NCBI RefSeq assembly: GCF_042492175.1
Contig: NZ_CP170453.1
Span: forward strand, 1,922,001 to 1,986,000
Direction of reading: 5' to 3'
Origin: CAJXSN01 sp947492235
Lineage (GTDB): Bacteria > Pseudomonadota > Alphaproteobacteria > Sphingomonadales > Sphingomonadaceae
DNA length: 64,000 nt
The translations under genes were made by a program, and so were the position numbers. This document shows, one piece after another, positions 51,706-60,497 of the stretch. Position 1 is the stretch's first letter. Every line of letters starts with the position of its first letter. The notes beneath the pieces are model-generated. The model saw only the letters and a program-made list of their open reading frames with translations. It was not told where the DNA came from and did not search any database.

Positions 51706-51750
51706 ATGGGGGCGGTAACCTGATGAGGGTTTCCGCCCCCATTTGTTTTC
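51706..51750 (+). terminator. Intrinsic terminator after the TonB receptor
   Basis: ATGGGGGCGG (51706-51715) pairs with CCGCCCCCAT (51733-51742), with AACC/GGTT extending the stem, and is followed by TTGTTTT. The symporter downstream therefore needs its own promoter or readthrough. Confidence 0.75.
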
Positions 51751-51917
51751 GCGCTGTCTCGGCCAGGCATGCACAGCACTGCATGGGCAGGGGAGCGGCA
51801 CGAGCGCGTGCGCAGGGGTCATGCTCAACGCCTCTCGCCAAAGGCTCTTTCACGCCCTAGGCAGCGCAAATGGGGAAGGCAGGCGCGCCGGGCGCGTTCT
51901 GCAATAGGGAGTTTTAG

Positions 51918-53378
51918 ATGGCCGATCCGGTTCAGGTTGCAGTCTTTTTGCTCATCACGTCGCTGATTGCCTTGGCGACCTATCTGCATTGCCGCGGCAA
52001 GCGCGGAACCGGAGCGCAGGACGCCAAAGGGCAGGAACGCGACTACTTCCTCGCAAACGGCGGGCTGTCGTGGTATTTCGTGGCCGGTTCCATCACGCTG
52101 ACCAACCTGTCGACCGACCAGCTGGTGAGCATGAATGGCAACCAGATGCTGCTGATCGCATGGTGGGAATTCGCCGCCGTGTTCGGCCTGTTCATTCTCG
52201 CCTTCGTTTTCCTGCCGATCTACTACAAGAACAACTGCACCACGACGACCGAGCTGCTGCAGAAGAAATACGGCGACAAACATATCCGCGCGCTAATCAG
52301 CATTCTGTTTCTCGCCGGCAATATGTTCATCTTCCTGCCCGCCATTCTCTACGGCGGTTCGCGGTTCTTCCTGTCGATGCTGGGCATAGACGGGGGGATC
52401 GAGAACCTGCTGATCTGCTCTGTCATTCTGGCTGTCATCGGGGCGGGGTATGCCGTGTTTGGCGGCCTGCGAGCGGTTGCCGTGTCGGACACCTATTCCG
52501 GCGTGCTGATCTTGGGGCTGGCATTGCTGGTCGCGTTTCTGGCGATGCAGGCGATCGATTTCGATTTCAGCGGCATACCGGCAGACCGGCTCACTCTGAT
52601 CGGGGATAATGACTCCGATATTCCTTGGCACACTTTGCTGACCGGAATGATCTTCATCCAGACATTCTACTGGTCCACCAACCAGACCATCACCCAGCGG
52701 GCGATGGCATCGCCGAATATCCGTGAGGCGCAGAAGGGCGTGATGGCTGCCGCCGCGATCCGGCTGATGATCGTTCCGGTGATCGTGGTTGTGCCCGGCA
52801 TCGTGGCCTACAAACTGTTTGGCGATGTGCCGTCCGATGGCGCGTATGGGATGATCGTGGCGGAGATCCTGCCGACATGGCTCAGCGGAGCTTTCGCTGC
52901 GGCGCTGTTCGCAGCGGTGCTGACCACCTTCAATTCGATTCTTAACGCCTCTGCCGCGCTGTATGTGTGCGATTTGCACGAGGCGTATATCGGCAAGACA
53001 CGCAGCGTCGGGCGGCTGGGGGCAATGGTCTCCATCGTGATGTCCGTGCTGGCGCTCGCTCTGGTGCCGTTTTTCGCCAGCCAGGAAAGCCTGATCAACA
53101 CCGTGCAGCAGCTTTACGGTCTGCTTTCCATGCCGATCCTATCGGCCTTCATCGTCGGTCTCGCCTTCCGCAATGTCAGCGCGATGGCTGCGATGGTCGG
53201 GGTGGTTGCCGGCGTGATTTTCTACGGCTTCTGGAGCATGGTGTGGGAGCCTGCGCACTATATCCACGGCATGGCGGTAACGCTGTTGCTGTCGATAGCC
53301 GTGTCGCTGGCGGTAAACAAACTGGTATTCGGTCAGAGCGCGCAGCTTGCGATTGGTGACGGGGAACCCCACCCTTAG
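51918..53378 (+). CDS. Sodium:solute symporter (SSS/SGLT-like sugar transporter)
   Basis: 486 residues, about 13 membrane helices. SSS motifs are visible: RDYFLANGGLSWYFVAGSITLTNLSTDQLVSMNG (first helices), AGYAVFGGLRAVAVSDTYSGVLIL and FAAVLTTFNSILNASAALYVCDL with the conserved Na2-site serines/threonines. Relatives include vSGLT (galactose) and solute:sodium symporters. The probable job is inner-membrane uptake of the galactoside that GalA hydrolyses. It ends 5 bp before truB, and so directly abuts the translation block. Confidence 0.92.
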   Translation: MADPVQVAVFLLITSLIALATYLHCRGKRGTGAQDAKGQERDYFLANGGLSWYFVAGSITLTNLSTDQLVSMNGNQMLLIAWWEFAAVFGLFILAFVFLPIYYKNNCTTTTELLQKKYGDKHIRALISILFLAGNMFIFLPAILYGGSRFFLSMLGIDGGIENLLICSVILAVIGAGYAVFGGLRAVAVSDTYSGVLILGLALLVAFLAMQAIDFDFSGIPADRLTLIGDNDSDIPWHTLLTGMIFIQTFYWSTNQTITQRAMASPNIREAQKGVMAAAAIRLMIVPVIVVVPGIVAYKLFGDVPSDGAYGMIVAEILPTWLSGAFAAALFAAVLTTFNSILNASAALYVCDLHEAYIGKTRSVGRLGAMVSIVMSVLALALVPFFASQESLINTVQQLYGLLSMPILSAFIVGLAFRNVSAMAAMVGVVAGVIFYGFWSMVWEPAHYIHGMAVTLLLSIAVSLAVNKLVFGQSAQLAIGDGEPHP

Positions 53379-53383
53379 GGGTT

Positions 53384-54391
53384 ATGACCGACACTTCCAG
53401 GCCCAAACGCCCGCTTTCCGGCTGGCTGATACTCGACAAACCGCGCGGACTCGGCTCGACGCAGGCGGTGGGCGCGGTGAAGCGCAATCTGCGTGAGGGC
53501 AGTTATGCCAAGACCAAGGTGGGGCATGGCGGCACGCTGGACCCGCTGGCTGAAGGTGTGTTGCCGATTGCGCTGGGCGAGGCGACCAAGCTGGCCGGGC
53601 GGATGCTGGATGCGTCCAAGATTTACGAGTTCACCATCCAGTTCGGCGAAGAAACCTCGACGCTGGATACGGAAGGAGAGGTTACGCAGACCTCCAGCCA
53701 CAGACCGCCCATGGCGGCGATCCCCGCTGTACTGGAGTACTTCACCGGCAGTATAGAGCAGGTCCCGCCTGCGTATTCTGCGCTGATGATCGACGGCAAG
53801 CGCGCCTATGACCGGGCGAGGGCTGGTGAGCAGGTCGAGATGAAAACGCGTGAGGTGACGATCCATTCGCTGACATTTCCGGGTGCCTTGGTGGACGAGG
53901 AAGCGCAATCCGCCTTCGCCACCACAAAGGGCCGTCCCGACCCCTATGACCCCGCCGCGCCGCTGGAATTGGCAGACAGCGTCACACTGGTCGCGCATGT
54001 GAGCAAGGGGACATATATCCGCTCCCTTGCACGGGATATCGCACGCGCGCTTGGCACTGTGGGGCACGTTACCTATCTAAGGCGTACGAGGGCCGGTCCG
54101 TTCACCGAATCCCAAGCGATTTCGCTGGACAGTTTGAACGAAATCGGTAAAGGCGCGGGCCTTCAAGATCGGATCTTGCCACTGGAGGCAGGGCTGGACG
54201 ACATCCCGGCTCTTTCCCTCAATCCCGAGAGTGCGCAGGCGGCCCGCCAAGGCCGGATCATTTCGGGGTTGCCCCAACCTGATGGGCTTTACTGTGCGAC
54301 GCTGGGCGGTGTTCCGGTGGCGCTGGTGGAACTCGATGGTGGATCGGCGAAAGTCGTCCGGGGCTTTAACCTGCCAGATGTCGCTGAGTGA
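53384..54391 (+). CDS. truB: tRNA pseudouridine(55) synthase
   Basis: 335 residues. Catalytic Asp53 is in HGGTLDPLAEGVLPIALGEATK, and the N-terminus SGWLILDKPRGLGSTQAV plus KGTYIRSLARDIA are conserved. It makes pseudouridine 55 in the T loop of tRNAs. It normally follows rbfA; here the galactoside locus is between them. Confidence 0.95.
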   Translation: MTDTSRPKRPLSGWLILDKPRGLGSTQAVGAVKRNLREGSYAKTKVGHGGTLDPLAEGVLPIALGEATKLAGRMLDASKIYEFTIQFGEETSTLDTEGEVTQTSSHRPPMAAIPAVLEYFTGSIEQVPPAYSALMIDGKRAYDRARAGEQVEMKTREVTIHSLTFPGALVDEEAQSAFATTKGRPDPYDPAAPLELADSVTLVAHVSKGTYIRSLARDIARALGTVGHVTYLRRTRAGPFTESQAISLDSLNEIGKGAGLQDRILPLEAGLDDIPALSLNPESAQAARQGRIISGLPQPDGLYCATLGGVPVALVELDGGSAKVVRGFNLPDVAE

Positions 54392-54403
54392 AAGAGTTTA
54401 AGC

Positions 54404-54673
54404 ATGACGATTACCGCTGAGAAAAAAGCCGAAGTTATCAAAGAGAACGCCCGCGAAGAAAACGACACGGGCAGCCCCGAAGTACAAGTCGCGATCTTGA
54501 CGGAGCGCATCCGCAATCTGACCGACCACTTCAAGGCCAATCACAAAGATAACCACTCGCGTCGCGGCCTGCTCGCCATGGTCAACAAGCGTCGCAGCCT
54601 CCTCGCCTATCTCAAGAAGAAAGACGTCGAGCGCTATAACGCCCTGATCGCGAAGCTGGGCCTTCGTAAATAA
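54404..54673 (+). CDS. rpsO: 30S ribosomal protein S15
   Basis: 89 residues, standard S15: VIKENAREENDTGSPEVQVAILTERIRNLTDHFKANHKDNHSRRGLLAMVNKRRSLLAYLKKKD are contiguous conserved elements. Binds 16S rRNA. It lies 12 bp after truB and upstream of pnp, the classical order. Confidence 0.97.
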   Translation: MTITAEKKAEVIKENAREENDTGSPEVQVAILTERIRNLTDHFKANHKDNHSRRGLLAMVNKRRSLLAYLKKKDVERYNALIAKLGLRK

Positions 54674-54681
54674 GAGTTTCT

Positions 54682-54711
54682 CAAAGGGGCGGCCAGCAGG
54701 TCGCCCCTTTG
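54682..54711 (+). terminator. Hairpin after rpsO (terminator or processing site)
   Basis: CAAAGGGGCG (54682-54691) and CGCCCCTTTG (54702-54711) form a perfect 10-bp stem with a GCCAGCAGGT loop, followed by TCTATCTTC. In other bacteria the rpsO-pnp gap holds a leaky terminator and RNase III site. Confidence 0.75.
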
Positions 54712-54720
54712 TCTATCTTC

Positions 54721-54801
54721 CGTCATCCCAGCGAATGCTGGGACCTCGGGCCACTGGCTCCGGGCGGGCGGAAAAAGGTCCCAGCTTTCGCTGGGATGAC
54801 G
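54721..54801. repeat. Long inverted repeat in the rpsO-pnp gap
   Basis: Arms of 26 nt at 54721-54746 (CGTCATCCCAGCGAATGCTG...) and 54776-54801 are complementary at 25 positions around a 29-nt centre. Each arm is itself a small palindrome (CCCAGC..GCTGGG). I associate the CATCCCAGCGAAAGCTGGGA core with dispersed intergenic repeats in sphingomonads; a genome search is needed to confirm. Confidence 0.8.
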
Positions 54802-54937
54802 AAATGGGTTTCCCTCACAATTCGGTGCGTGAACCCTCTGGGACTGCAACTAGGCCCCAACCCGATCCGGGCGGATTTCCCGGAAACAAGAGGCCCCGCA
54901 CGCGCAATGTGGCGGTGCGGGTTCATAAGGAAAATAC

Positions 54938-57220
54938 ATGTTCGACAAGAAAACCGTATCGCTGGAGTGGGGCGGCAAGACCCTCACCCTCGAAACCGGT
55001 CAGATTGCCCGTCAAGCCGACGGCGCCGTGCTGGCCACCTATGGCGAAACCGTGGTGCTGTGCGCCGTGACCGCCGCCAAGAGTGTACGTGAAGGGCAGG
55101 ACTTCTTCCCGCTGACCGTCCACTATCAGGAAAAATTCTCCTCCGCCGGCCGTATCCCCGGTGGCTTTTTCAAGCGCGAAGGCCGCGCCACTGAAAAAGA
55201 AACGCTGACCAGCCGTTTGATCGACCGTCCGGTTCGTCCGCTGTTCCCCGAAGGTTTCTACAACGAAATCAACGTTATATGCCAGGTTCTTTCCTATGAT
55301 GGCGAGACCGAGCCCGACATCGTTGCGATGGTTGCAGCCTCCGCTGCCCTGACGATTTCCGGCCTGCCCTTCATGGGTCCGATCGGCGCAGCACGCGTCG
55401 GCTTCAACGATGGCGAATACGTCCTTAACCCCAGCATCACCGATGCCTTGGGCGAAGAAGGCCGCCTCGATCTGGTCGTTGCAGCAACCAACGACGCTGT
55501 GATGATGGTCGAATCCGAAGCCAAGGAACTGACCGAGGAAGAAATGCTCGGCGCGATCATGTTTGCGCATGACGAGAGCCGCAAGGTTATCGGCGCGATC
55601 ATCGATCTGGCCGAGCAAGCTGCCAAGGATCCATGGGTCATCGATACCAGCGACGACACCAGCGCGATCAAGGAAAAGTTGCGCGGCATCGTCGGCGACG
55701 ATATTGCGGCGGCTTACAAGCTGACCGACAAGTCCGAGCGTTCCGACGCGCTGAACGCTGCCCGTGCGAAGGCGAAGGAAGCCTACGCCGAGGAAGACGG
55801 CCAGACGCAGATGACTGCCAACAAGGCGGTCAAGAAGCTGGAAGCTGAAATCGTTCGCGGTGCCATCCTCAAGGACGGCCAGCGGATCGACGGACGAAAG
55901 ACCGACGAAGTTCGCCCGATCGAGGCGATGGTTGGCCTGCTGCCCCGGACCCACGGTTCGGCCCTGTTTACGCGCGGTGAAACGCAGGCAATCTGCACCA
56001 CCACGCTGGGCACGAAGGATGCAGAGCAGATGATCGACGGGCTGGAAGGCCTCTCGTACAACAACTTCATGCTGCACTATAACTTCCCTCCATATTCGGT
56101 TGGCGAAGTTGGTCGTTTCGGCTTTACCAGCCGCCGGGAAACCGGCCATGGTAAGCTGGCCTATCGCGCGCTGCACCCTGTGCTGCCCTCGAAGGAAGAC
56201 TTCCCCTACACCATCCGCATCCTGTCCGACATCACCGAGTCCAACGGCTCGTCCTCGATGGCAACGGTCTGCGGTGGCTGCCTGTCGATGATGGATGCAG
56301 GCGTTCCGATCGAACGCCCTGTATCCGGTATCGCCATGGGTCTGATTCTCGAAGGCGATGAGTTTACCGTGCTGTCCGACATTCTGGGTGACGAAGATCA
56401 CCTGGGCGACATGGACTTCAAGGTAGCTGGTTCGGAAAGCGGGATCACCTCGCTGCAGATGGACATCAAGGTTGCCGGGATCACCAAGGAAATCATGCAG
56501 ACGGCCATGGAACAGGCGAAAGCCGGCCGTACGCACATCCTGGGTGAAATGACCAAGGCGCTGGGCAATGCCCGCGGCGAGGTTTCCAAGCACGCTCCGC
56601 GTATCGAAACGATGCAGATCGACAAGTCGAAGATCCGTGACGTTATCGGCACGGGCGGCAAGGTCATCCGCGAAATCGTCGCAGAGACCGGCGCCAAGGT
56701 CGACATCGACGACGAGGGCACGATCAAGATCAGCTCCTCGGACGCCGATCAGATCGCTGCTGCACGCAAGTGGATCGAAGGCATCACCGAAGAGGCCGAA
56801 GTCGGCAAAATCTACGAAGGCAAGGTCGTCAACATCGTTGATTTCGGTGCATTCGTGAACTTCATGGGCGGCAAGGACGGTCTCGTCCACGTGTCGGAAA
56901 TGAAGAACGAGCGGGTCGAGAAGGTGACCGACGTCGTGTCCGAAGGACAGGAAGTTAAGGTCAAGGTTCTCGAGATCGATCAGCGCGGCAAGGTCCGCCT
57001 GTCGATGCGCGTTGTCGATCAGGAAACTGGTGAAGAGCTGGAAGACACCCGTCCTCCGCGCGAAAACAAGCCCCGTAGCGGCGGTGGTGGCGGCGATCGT
57101 CGTCCCCGTGGCGGCGGTGGTGGCCGTGATCGCGGCCCACGCGGCGGCGGTGGCGGTCGCGGTGGAAACCGTGATGGCGGCGGCGGCGAAGCCCACGTGC
57201 CGGACTTCCTGAAGGACTAA
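54938..57220 (+). CDS. pnp: Polyribonucleotide nucleotidyltransferase (PNPase)
   Basis: 760 residues with two RNase PH-like domains (FFPLTVHYQEKFSSAGRIPGGF; LPRTHGSALFTRGETQA), a KH domain (DVIGTGGKVIREIVAETGAKVDI) and an S1 domain (GKVVNIVDFGAFVNFMGGKDGLVHVSE). The tail is a glycine-rich RGG/RPRG repeat of about 45 residues, ending VPDFLKD. PNPase degrades RNA 3' to 5' with phosphate. The long hairpin upstream may take part in its autoregulation. Confidence 0.97.
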   Translation: MFDKKTVSLEWGGKTLTLETGQIARQADGAVLATYGETVVLCAVTAAKSVREGQDFFPLTVHYQEKFSSAGRIPGGFFKREGRATEKETLTSRLIDRPVRPLFPEGFYNEINVICQVLSYDGETEPDIVAMVAASAALTISGLPFMGPIGAARVGFNDGEYVLNPSITDALGEEGRLDLVVAATNDAVMMVESEAKELTEEEMLGAIMFAHDESRKVIGAIIDLAEQAAKDPWVIDTSDDTSAIKEKLRGIVGDDIAAAYKLTDKSERSDALNAARAKAKEAYAEEDGQTQMTANKAVKKLEAEIVRGAILKDGQRIDGRKTDEVRPIEAMVGLLPRTHGSALFTRGETQAICTTTLGTKDAEQMIDGLEGLSYNNFMLHYNFPPYSVGEVGRFGFTSRRETGHGKLAYRALHPVLPSKEDFPYTIRILSDITESNGSSSMATVCGGCLSMMDAGVPIERPVSGIAMGLILEGDEFTVLSDILGDEDHLGDMDFKVAGSESGITSLQMDIKVAGITKEIMQTAMEQAKAGRTHILGEMTKALGNARGEVSKHAPRIETMQIDKSKIRDVIGTGGKVIREIVAETGAKVDIDDEGTIKISSSDADQIAAARKWIEGITEEAEVGKIYEGKVVNIVDFGAFVNFMGGKDGLVHVSEMKNERVEKVTDVVSEGQEVKVKVLEIDQRGKVRLSMRVVDQETGEELEDTRPPRENKPRSGGGGGDRRPRGGGGGRDRGPRGGGGGRGGNRDGGGGEAHVPDFLKD

Positions 57221-57243
57221 TCCTTCACGCCAACCAATAGGGA

Positions 57244-57275
57244 AAGGGCTGCAGCGGAGACGTTGCGGCCCTTTT
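57244..57275 (+). terminator. Intrinsic terminator after pnp
   Basis: AAAGGGCTGCAG pairs imperfectly with TTGCGGCCCTTT around a GCGGAGACG-type loop and is followed by TTCTTG. It ends the truB-rpsO-pnp unit. Confidence 0.75.
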
Positions 57276-57312
57276 TCTTGTCCTATCCCCGCTAATCTGG
57301 AACTGACGCGCC

Positions 57313-58389
57313 ATGAGCGACGCCGTACCCAAACCGTCTCGTAAACGCGCGCCCGGACGCGAGGCGTTTGCGCTTGGCGGTGAGACCGTGGAGGCTGGCA
57401 CGTCGGCGACCATCGACCTGCCAATCAGCCGTCTCTCCACCCGCACCGAGATCACGATGCCGGTCCGGGTGCTGCATGGCAGCAAGCCGGGATCGACGTT
57501 GTTTGTCAGCGCCGCCGTGCATGGCAACGAGATTGTCGGCGTGGAGATGATCCGGCGGCTCTTGAAGAACGTCTCTGTGAAACGGCTGGCGGGCACGCTG
57601 CTGTGTGTGCCGGTGGTCAACGCCTACGGATTTACTGCGCACAGCCGCTATCTGCCTGATGGGCGCGACCTCAACCGGGTGTTTCCGGGCAGCGAGCGCG
57701 GATCGCTCGCGGCGCAATTGGCCAATGTCTTCACCGAGGAGATTATTGCCCGAAGCGATTACGGGATCGACCTGCATTCGGCAGGCACCAATCGCGAGAA
57801 CCTGCCGCAGATCCGCTACAGCCCGGGCAATGACAAGGCGTCGGAACTGGCCGATATCTTCGGTGCCCCGGCTATCGTGGAATCGCCCTTGCGCGCTGGT
57901 TCCCTGCGTCAGACAGCCGATGAAGCAGGCTGCACCATGTTACTGATGGAATCGGGCGAGGCGTTGCGGTTCGACGAATTTGCCATCCGTGTCGGTGTGC
58001 GCGGTATCTTGCGGGTCATGTCGCATCTGGGGATGGGCGTGCGCAAACAGCCTGCACCCGCCGCGCCAGCCGTGCGCAGCGATGGCAGCCGCTGGGTGCG
58101 CGCGGCGCAGGGCGGCATCTTCCGCGCCAACAAGACAACCGGCAGCATGGTTCAGGAGGGCGAAGAGATCGGATCGATCAGCGACCCCTTTGGCGATCAC
58201 GATATCCCCGTTACCGCGCCCCTGACAGGCCTGATCATCGGCCGCAGCGTGATGCCGGTGGTCAATCAGGGCGATGCGCTGGCACACATCGCGCGGGTGA
58301 AAGTGCCTGGCACTGCCGATGCCCGTCTGACCGCCATTGAAGAAGCCGCAGCGGACGATCCCTTGTTCGATGAAGACGAGATCATGTGA
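57313..58389 (+). CDS. Succinylglutamate desuccinylase/aspartoacylase family protein
   Basis: 358 residues of the M14-like zinc deacylase family. Zinc-binding AAVHGNEIVGVE (HxxE) and GIDLHSAG (third ligand) are in place, with DLNRVFPG between. The C-terminal third (WVRAAQGGIFRANKTTGSMVQEGEEIG) has a biotinyl-lipoyl-like barrel. Substrate unknown; N-acyl amino acids are typical. It overlaps nothing and is followed after 1 bp by a methyltransferase-fold gene. Confidence 0.87.
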   Translation: MSDAVPKPSRKRAPGREAFALGGETVEAGTSATIDLPISRLSTRTEITMPVRVLHGSKPGSTLFVSAAVHGNEIVGVEMIRRLLKNVSVKRLAGTLLCVPVVNAYGFTAHSRYLPDGRDLNRVFPGSERGSLAAQLANVFTEEIIARSDYGIDLHSAGTNRENLPQIRYSPGNDKASELADIFGAPAIVESPLRAGSLRQTADEAGCTMLLMESGEALRFDEFAIRVGVRGILRVMSHLGMGVRKQPAPAAPAVRSDGSRWVRAAQGGIFRANKTTGSMVQEGEEIGSISDPFGDHDIPVTAPLTGLIIGRSVMPVVNQGDALAHIARVKVPGTADARLTAIEEAAADDPLFDEDEIM

Positions 58390-58390
58390 A

Positions 58391-59074
58391 ATGCTACCAC
58401 GAGAAACCATAGCCACCGCGCAAATACCCCAGGGCGATGAGCTGACTCTGGTCAGCCACGGCCGCGACTTCATCATCATGCTGGGCCGCGAGGAGCTGAT
58501 GGGCACGCGCATGCAGTTCAGCGAGGAGCAGTTGGCGCAGTTGACCATGGAGCAGATCGCCGTGCCGCGTCCTCGGGTCCTGATCGGCGGCTATGGCATG
58601 GGCTTTACCTATAGGGCTGCGCTTGAGGCTTTGCCGGAAACGAGCGGCAGGGTGGTGGTGGCCGAGGTGGTGCCGGGCATTCTGGAATGGGCGAAGGGGC
58701 CGCTGAAGCATTTGACCGGCGACACGTTGGACGACCCGCGCGGAGAGGTTGTATTGGCCGATGTCGCTGCTTTAATCGACGATGCAGTGGACGACACCAC
58801 GCCGCGCTACGACGCTATCCTGCTGGACGTGGACAACGGCCCCGATGGCATCGTGCGTGAGGGGAACGAGCGCCTGTACACACGCACAGGCATTGCCCGA
58901 TCACGCGATGCGCTGAACTCCGGCGGTATTCTGGCCATCTGGTCCGCTGCCGATGACTTCAAATTCACCGGGCGCCTGAAAGATGCAGGCTTCGATGTGG
59001 AAGTGCGGGCTGTGCGTGCGCGGCCCAATAATAAGGGGCCGCGCCACACGATCTGGTTTGCGCGTAAGCCTTAG
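58391..59074 (+). CDS. Spermidine synthase-like (spermine synthase fold) protein
   Basis: 227 residues from ATG 58391. The Rossmann-type SAM site VLIGGYGMGFTYRAAL, then VVVAEVVPGILEWAKGPL and YDAILLDVDNGP, match the spermidine-synthase/methyltransferase fold. The aminopropyltransferase gatekeeper motif is not obvious, so true polyamine synthesis is uncertain. It is coupled to the upstream acylase gene by position. Its stop overlaps that of the convergent DUF1993 gene. Confidence 0.8.
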   Translation: MLPRETIATAQIPQGDELTLVSHGRDFIIMLGREELMGTRMQFSEEQLAQLTMEQIAVPRPRVLIGGYGMGFTYRAALEALPETSGRVVVAEVVPGILEWAKGPLKHLTGDTLDDPRGEVVLADVAALIDDAVDDTTPRYDAILLDVDNGPDGIVREGNERLYTRTGIARSRDALNSGGILAIWSAADDFKFTGRLKDAGFDVEVRAVRARPNNKGPRHTIWFARKP

Positions 59075-59592
59075 GTCTTGATCCGCACCCGGCCCATAAA
59101 GTCCATCTTGCCCACTGACACGCCCTGCATCCGCAGGATGTCGTAAGCGGTTGCCGCGTGGAAATAGAAGTTCGGCTGGCTGAAGCTGAGAAGGAACTGG
59201 TCGGCGGTGAAATCCATGCCGCGATCCTTGAACTCGAACCGCATTGGCTGGCCGATGAAGCTTTCCATCTCTGCTTCGTCCACGCCCTTCAGGAACGCGA
59301 TTGCACCGTCGATCTTGGCGCGCAGACCCGCAAAGTCTGCAGGCGGCGGGTTAAGGTCCGGCGAATACACACCGGTGCGCACGCCCTCGATCGACCCTTG
59401 CGTATGCTCGGCAACGCATTTCACCTGATAGGTGAAGGGCAGCATGTCCTCGATAATCCGCGCCCCGATCATCTCGCCTTCGGAGAGGTTTTTCTCGGCG
59501 GCCCACCCCTCGGCCTTGTCGATCAGGTGATGGGCGGTGCCCAGCATCTGCAGGGCGCTGGGGATGTAGGCGGCGTGGAGGGACAGGGGCAT
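59071..59592 (-). CDS. DUF1993 family protein
   Basis: 173 residues, largely helical, with the DUF1993 features: LHAAYIPSALQMLGTAHHLIDKAEGWA at the start, RIIEDMLPFTYQVKCVAEHT, and QPNFYFHAATAYDILRMQGVSVGKMDFMGR at the end. The fold resembles DinB-like four-helix bundles that bind a metal. Function unknown. It is downstream of gcrA but separated by a terminator. Confidence 0.88.
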   Translation of the reverse strand: MPLSLHAAYIPSALQMLGTAHHLIDKAEGWAAEKNLSEGEMIGARIIEDMLPFTYQVKCVAEHTQGSIEGVRTGVYSPDLNPPPADFAGLRAKIDGAIAFLKGVDEAEMESFIGQPMRFEFKDRGMDFTADQFLLSFSQPNFYFHAATAYDILRMQGVSVGKMDFMGRVRIKT

Positions 59593-59628
59593 AGTCGGGC
59601 TTTCTCTTGGCAATCTATCGGCAATAAA

Positions 59629-59660
59629 AAGGCCCGGCGATCGGGTGACTGCCGGGCCTT
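59629..59660 (-). terminator. Intrinsic terminator of gcrA
   Basis: AAGGCCCGGC (59629-59638) and GCCGGGCCTT (59651-59660) form a perfect 10-bp stem. On the minus strand it is followed by TTTTATTGCC. Confidence 0.88.
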
Positions 59661-59675
59661 CGAAAATGGTTTGGC

Positions 59676-60365
59676 TTAGCGGACGCGCGGACCGCCAAAT
59701 GGCAGCGGTGGAGGGGGTCTGCGGGCACCGCGTGGCAGCTGTGCCTGATAGGCCCGGCCACAATGTTCCACGCAATAAGGGAAGCCCGGGTTCACATCCG
59801 CACCGCAGAAATGGAAATCCGCTTCGCCGGGATGACCCATCGGCCAGCGACACACTTTCTCCGACAGATCCAGCAGTGTGGTCTTGCCGGCAATTTCCGG
59901 GCTCGGCTTTTGCGGTACCAGACGGCGCGGCGGGGCAGGGGGGATCGGCGGTTGCTGATCGCCGGGGCCCTGTCGCAGGAAACCGCCGGGGCCGACCGAG
60001 ACGATCTTGGGCAGATCCTCGCGCTTGTTCGGCAGCGGCGTCTGCGGGTTGCTGCCAGCCTTGGGCTGCGCCGCCGTAGCGGGGGCCGGGGCGGGTTTGG
60101 CGGCGGCGGCAGGAGCAGGCTTTGCAGCCGGCTTCGACGCTGGTGCCGCTTTCTTGGCAGCCGGTTTGGCGGCTGCTTTCGCGGGCGCTTTCTTCTTGTC
60201 GTTGGACTTCACCGGGGAAGGGCGCGATTTCAGGCCCAGCCGGTGCGCCTTGCCAATCACGGCATTGCGGCTGACACCGCCCAGCTCCTCGGCAATCTGG
60301 CTCGCGGTGGAGCCTTTCTCCCACATCGTTTTCAGCGTGGCAGTGCGTTCTTCGGTCCAGCTCAT
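59676..60365 (-). CDS. gcrA: Cell-cycle regulator GcrA
   Basis: 229 residues from ATG 60363-60365. The N-terminal DNA-binding domain is SWTEERTATLKTMWEKGSTASQIAEELGGVSRNAVIGKAHRLGL, quoted here in parts: TLKTMWEKG, SASQIA-like TASQIAEELG, and RNAVIGKAHRLGL. The middle is a long Ala-Lys-Pro linker (about 60-150). The C-terminal domain has CRWPMGHPGEADFHFCG and YCVEHCGRAYQ, the sigma70-binding zinc-like module. In Caulobacter GcrA binds methylated GANTC promoters together with sigma70. Regulation is probably methylation-linked, as a GANTC site lies just upstream. Confidence 0.94.
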   Translation of the reverse strand: MSWTEERTATLKTMWEKGSTASQIAEELGGVSRNAVIGKAHRLGLKSRPSPVKSNDKKKAPAKAAAKPAAKKAAPASKPAAKPAPAAAAKPAPAPATAAQPKAGSNPQTPLPNKREDLPKIVSVGPGGFLRQGPGDQQPPIPPAPPRRLVPQKPSPEIAGKTTLLDLSEKVCRWPMGHPGEADFHFCGADVNPGFPYCVEHCGRAYQAQLPRGARRPPPPLPFGGPRVR

Positions 60366-60392
60366 GGATACCCTGTCATTATCATTTGCCCG

Positions 60393-60397
60393 GATTC
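60393..60397. promoter_or_regulatory. GANTC (CcrM methylation) site in the gcrA promoter
   Basis: GATTC lies 28 bp upstream of the gcrA ATG. CcrM methylates GANTC in alphaproteobacteria and GcrA reads this mark; a site here is consistent with cell-cycle control, though a single 5-bp match could be chance. Confidence 0.5.
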
Positions 60398-60497
60398 GGG
60401 AATTTCTACGTGTGCACATAGTGTGCGCAGCGCTGTTTGCCAGCCCTGCTTGGCCAGCCCTTGCACGTGTAGTGCCCAGCGCCTAGGCGACAGAGCC

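Noticed and set aside
54938..57424. 833-codon frame antisense to pnp
   Set aside because: pnp is certain; the opposite frame is open only because of codon bias.
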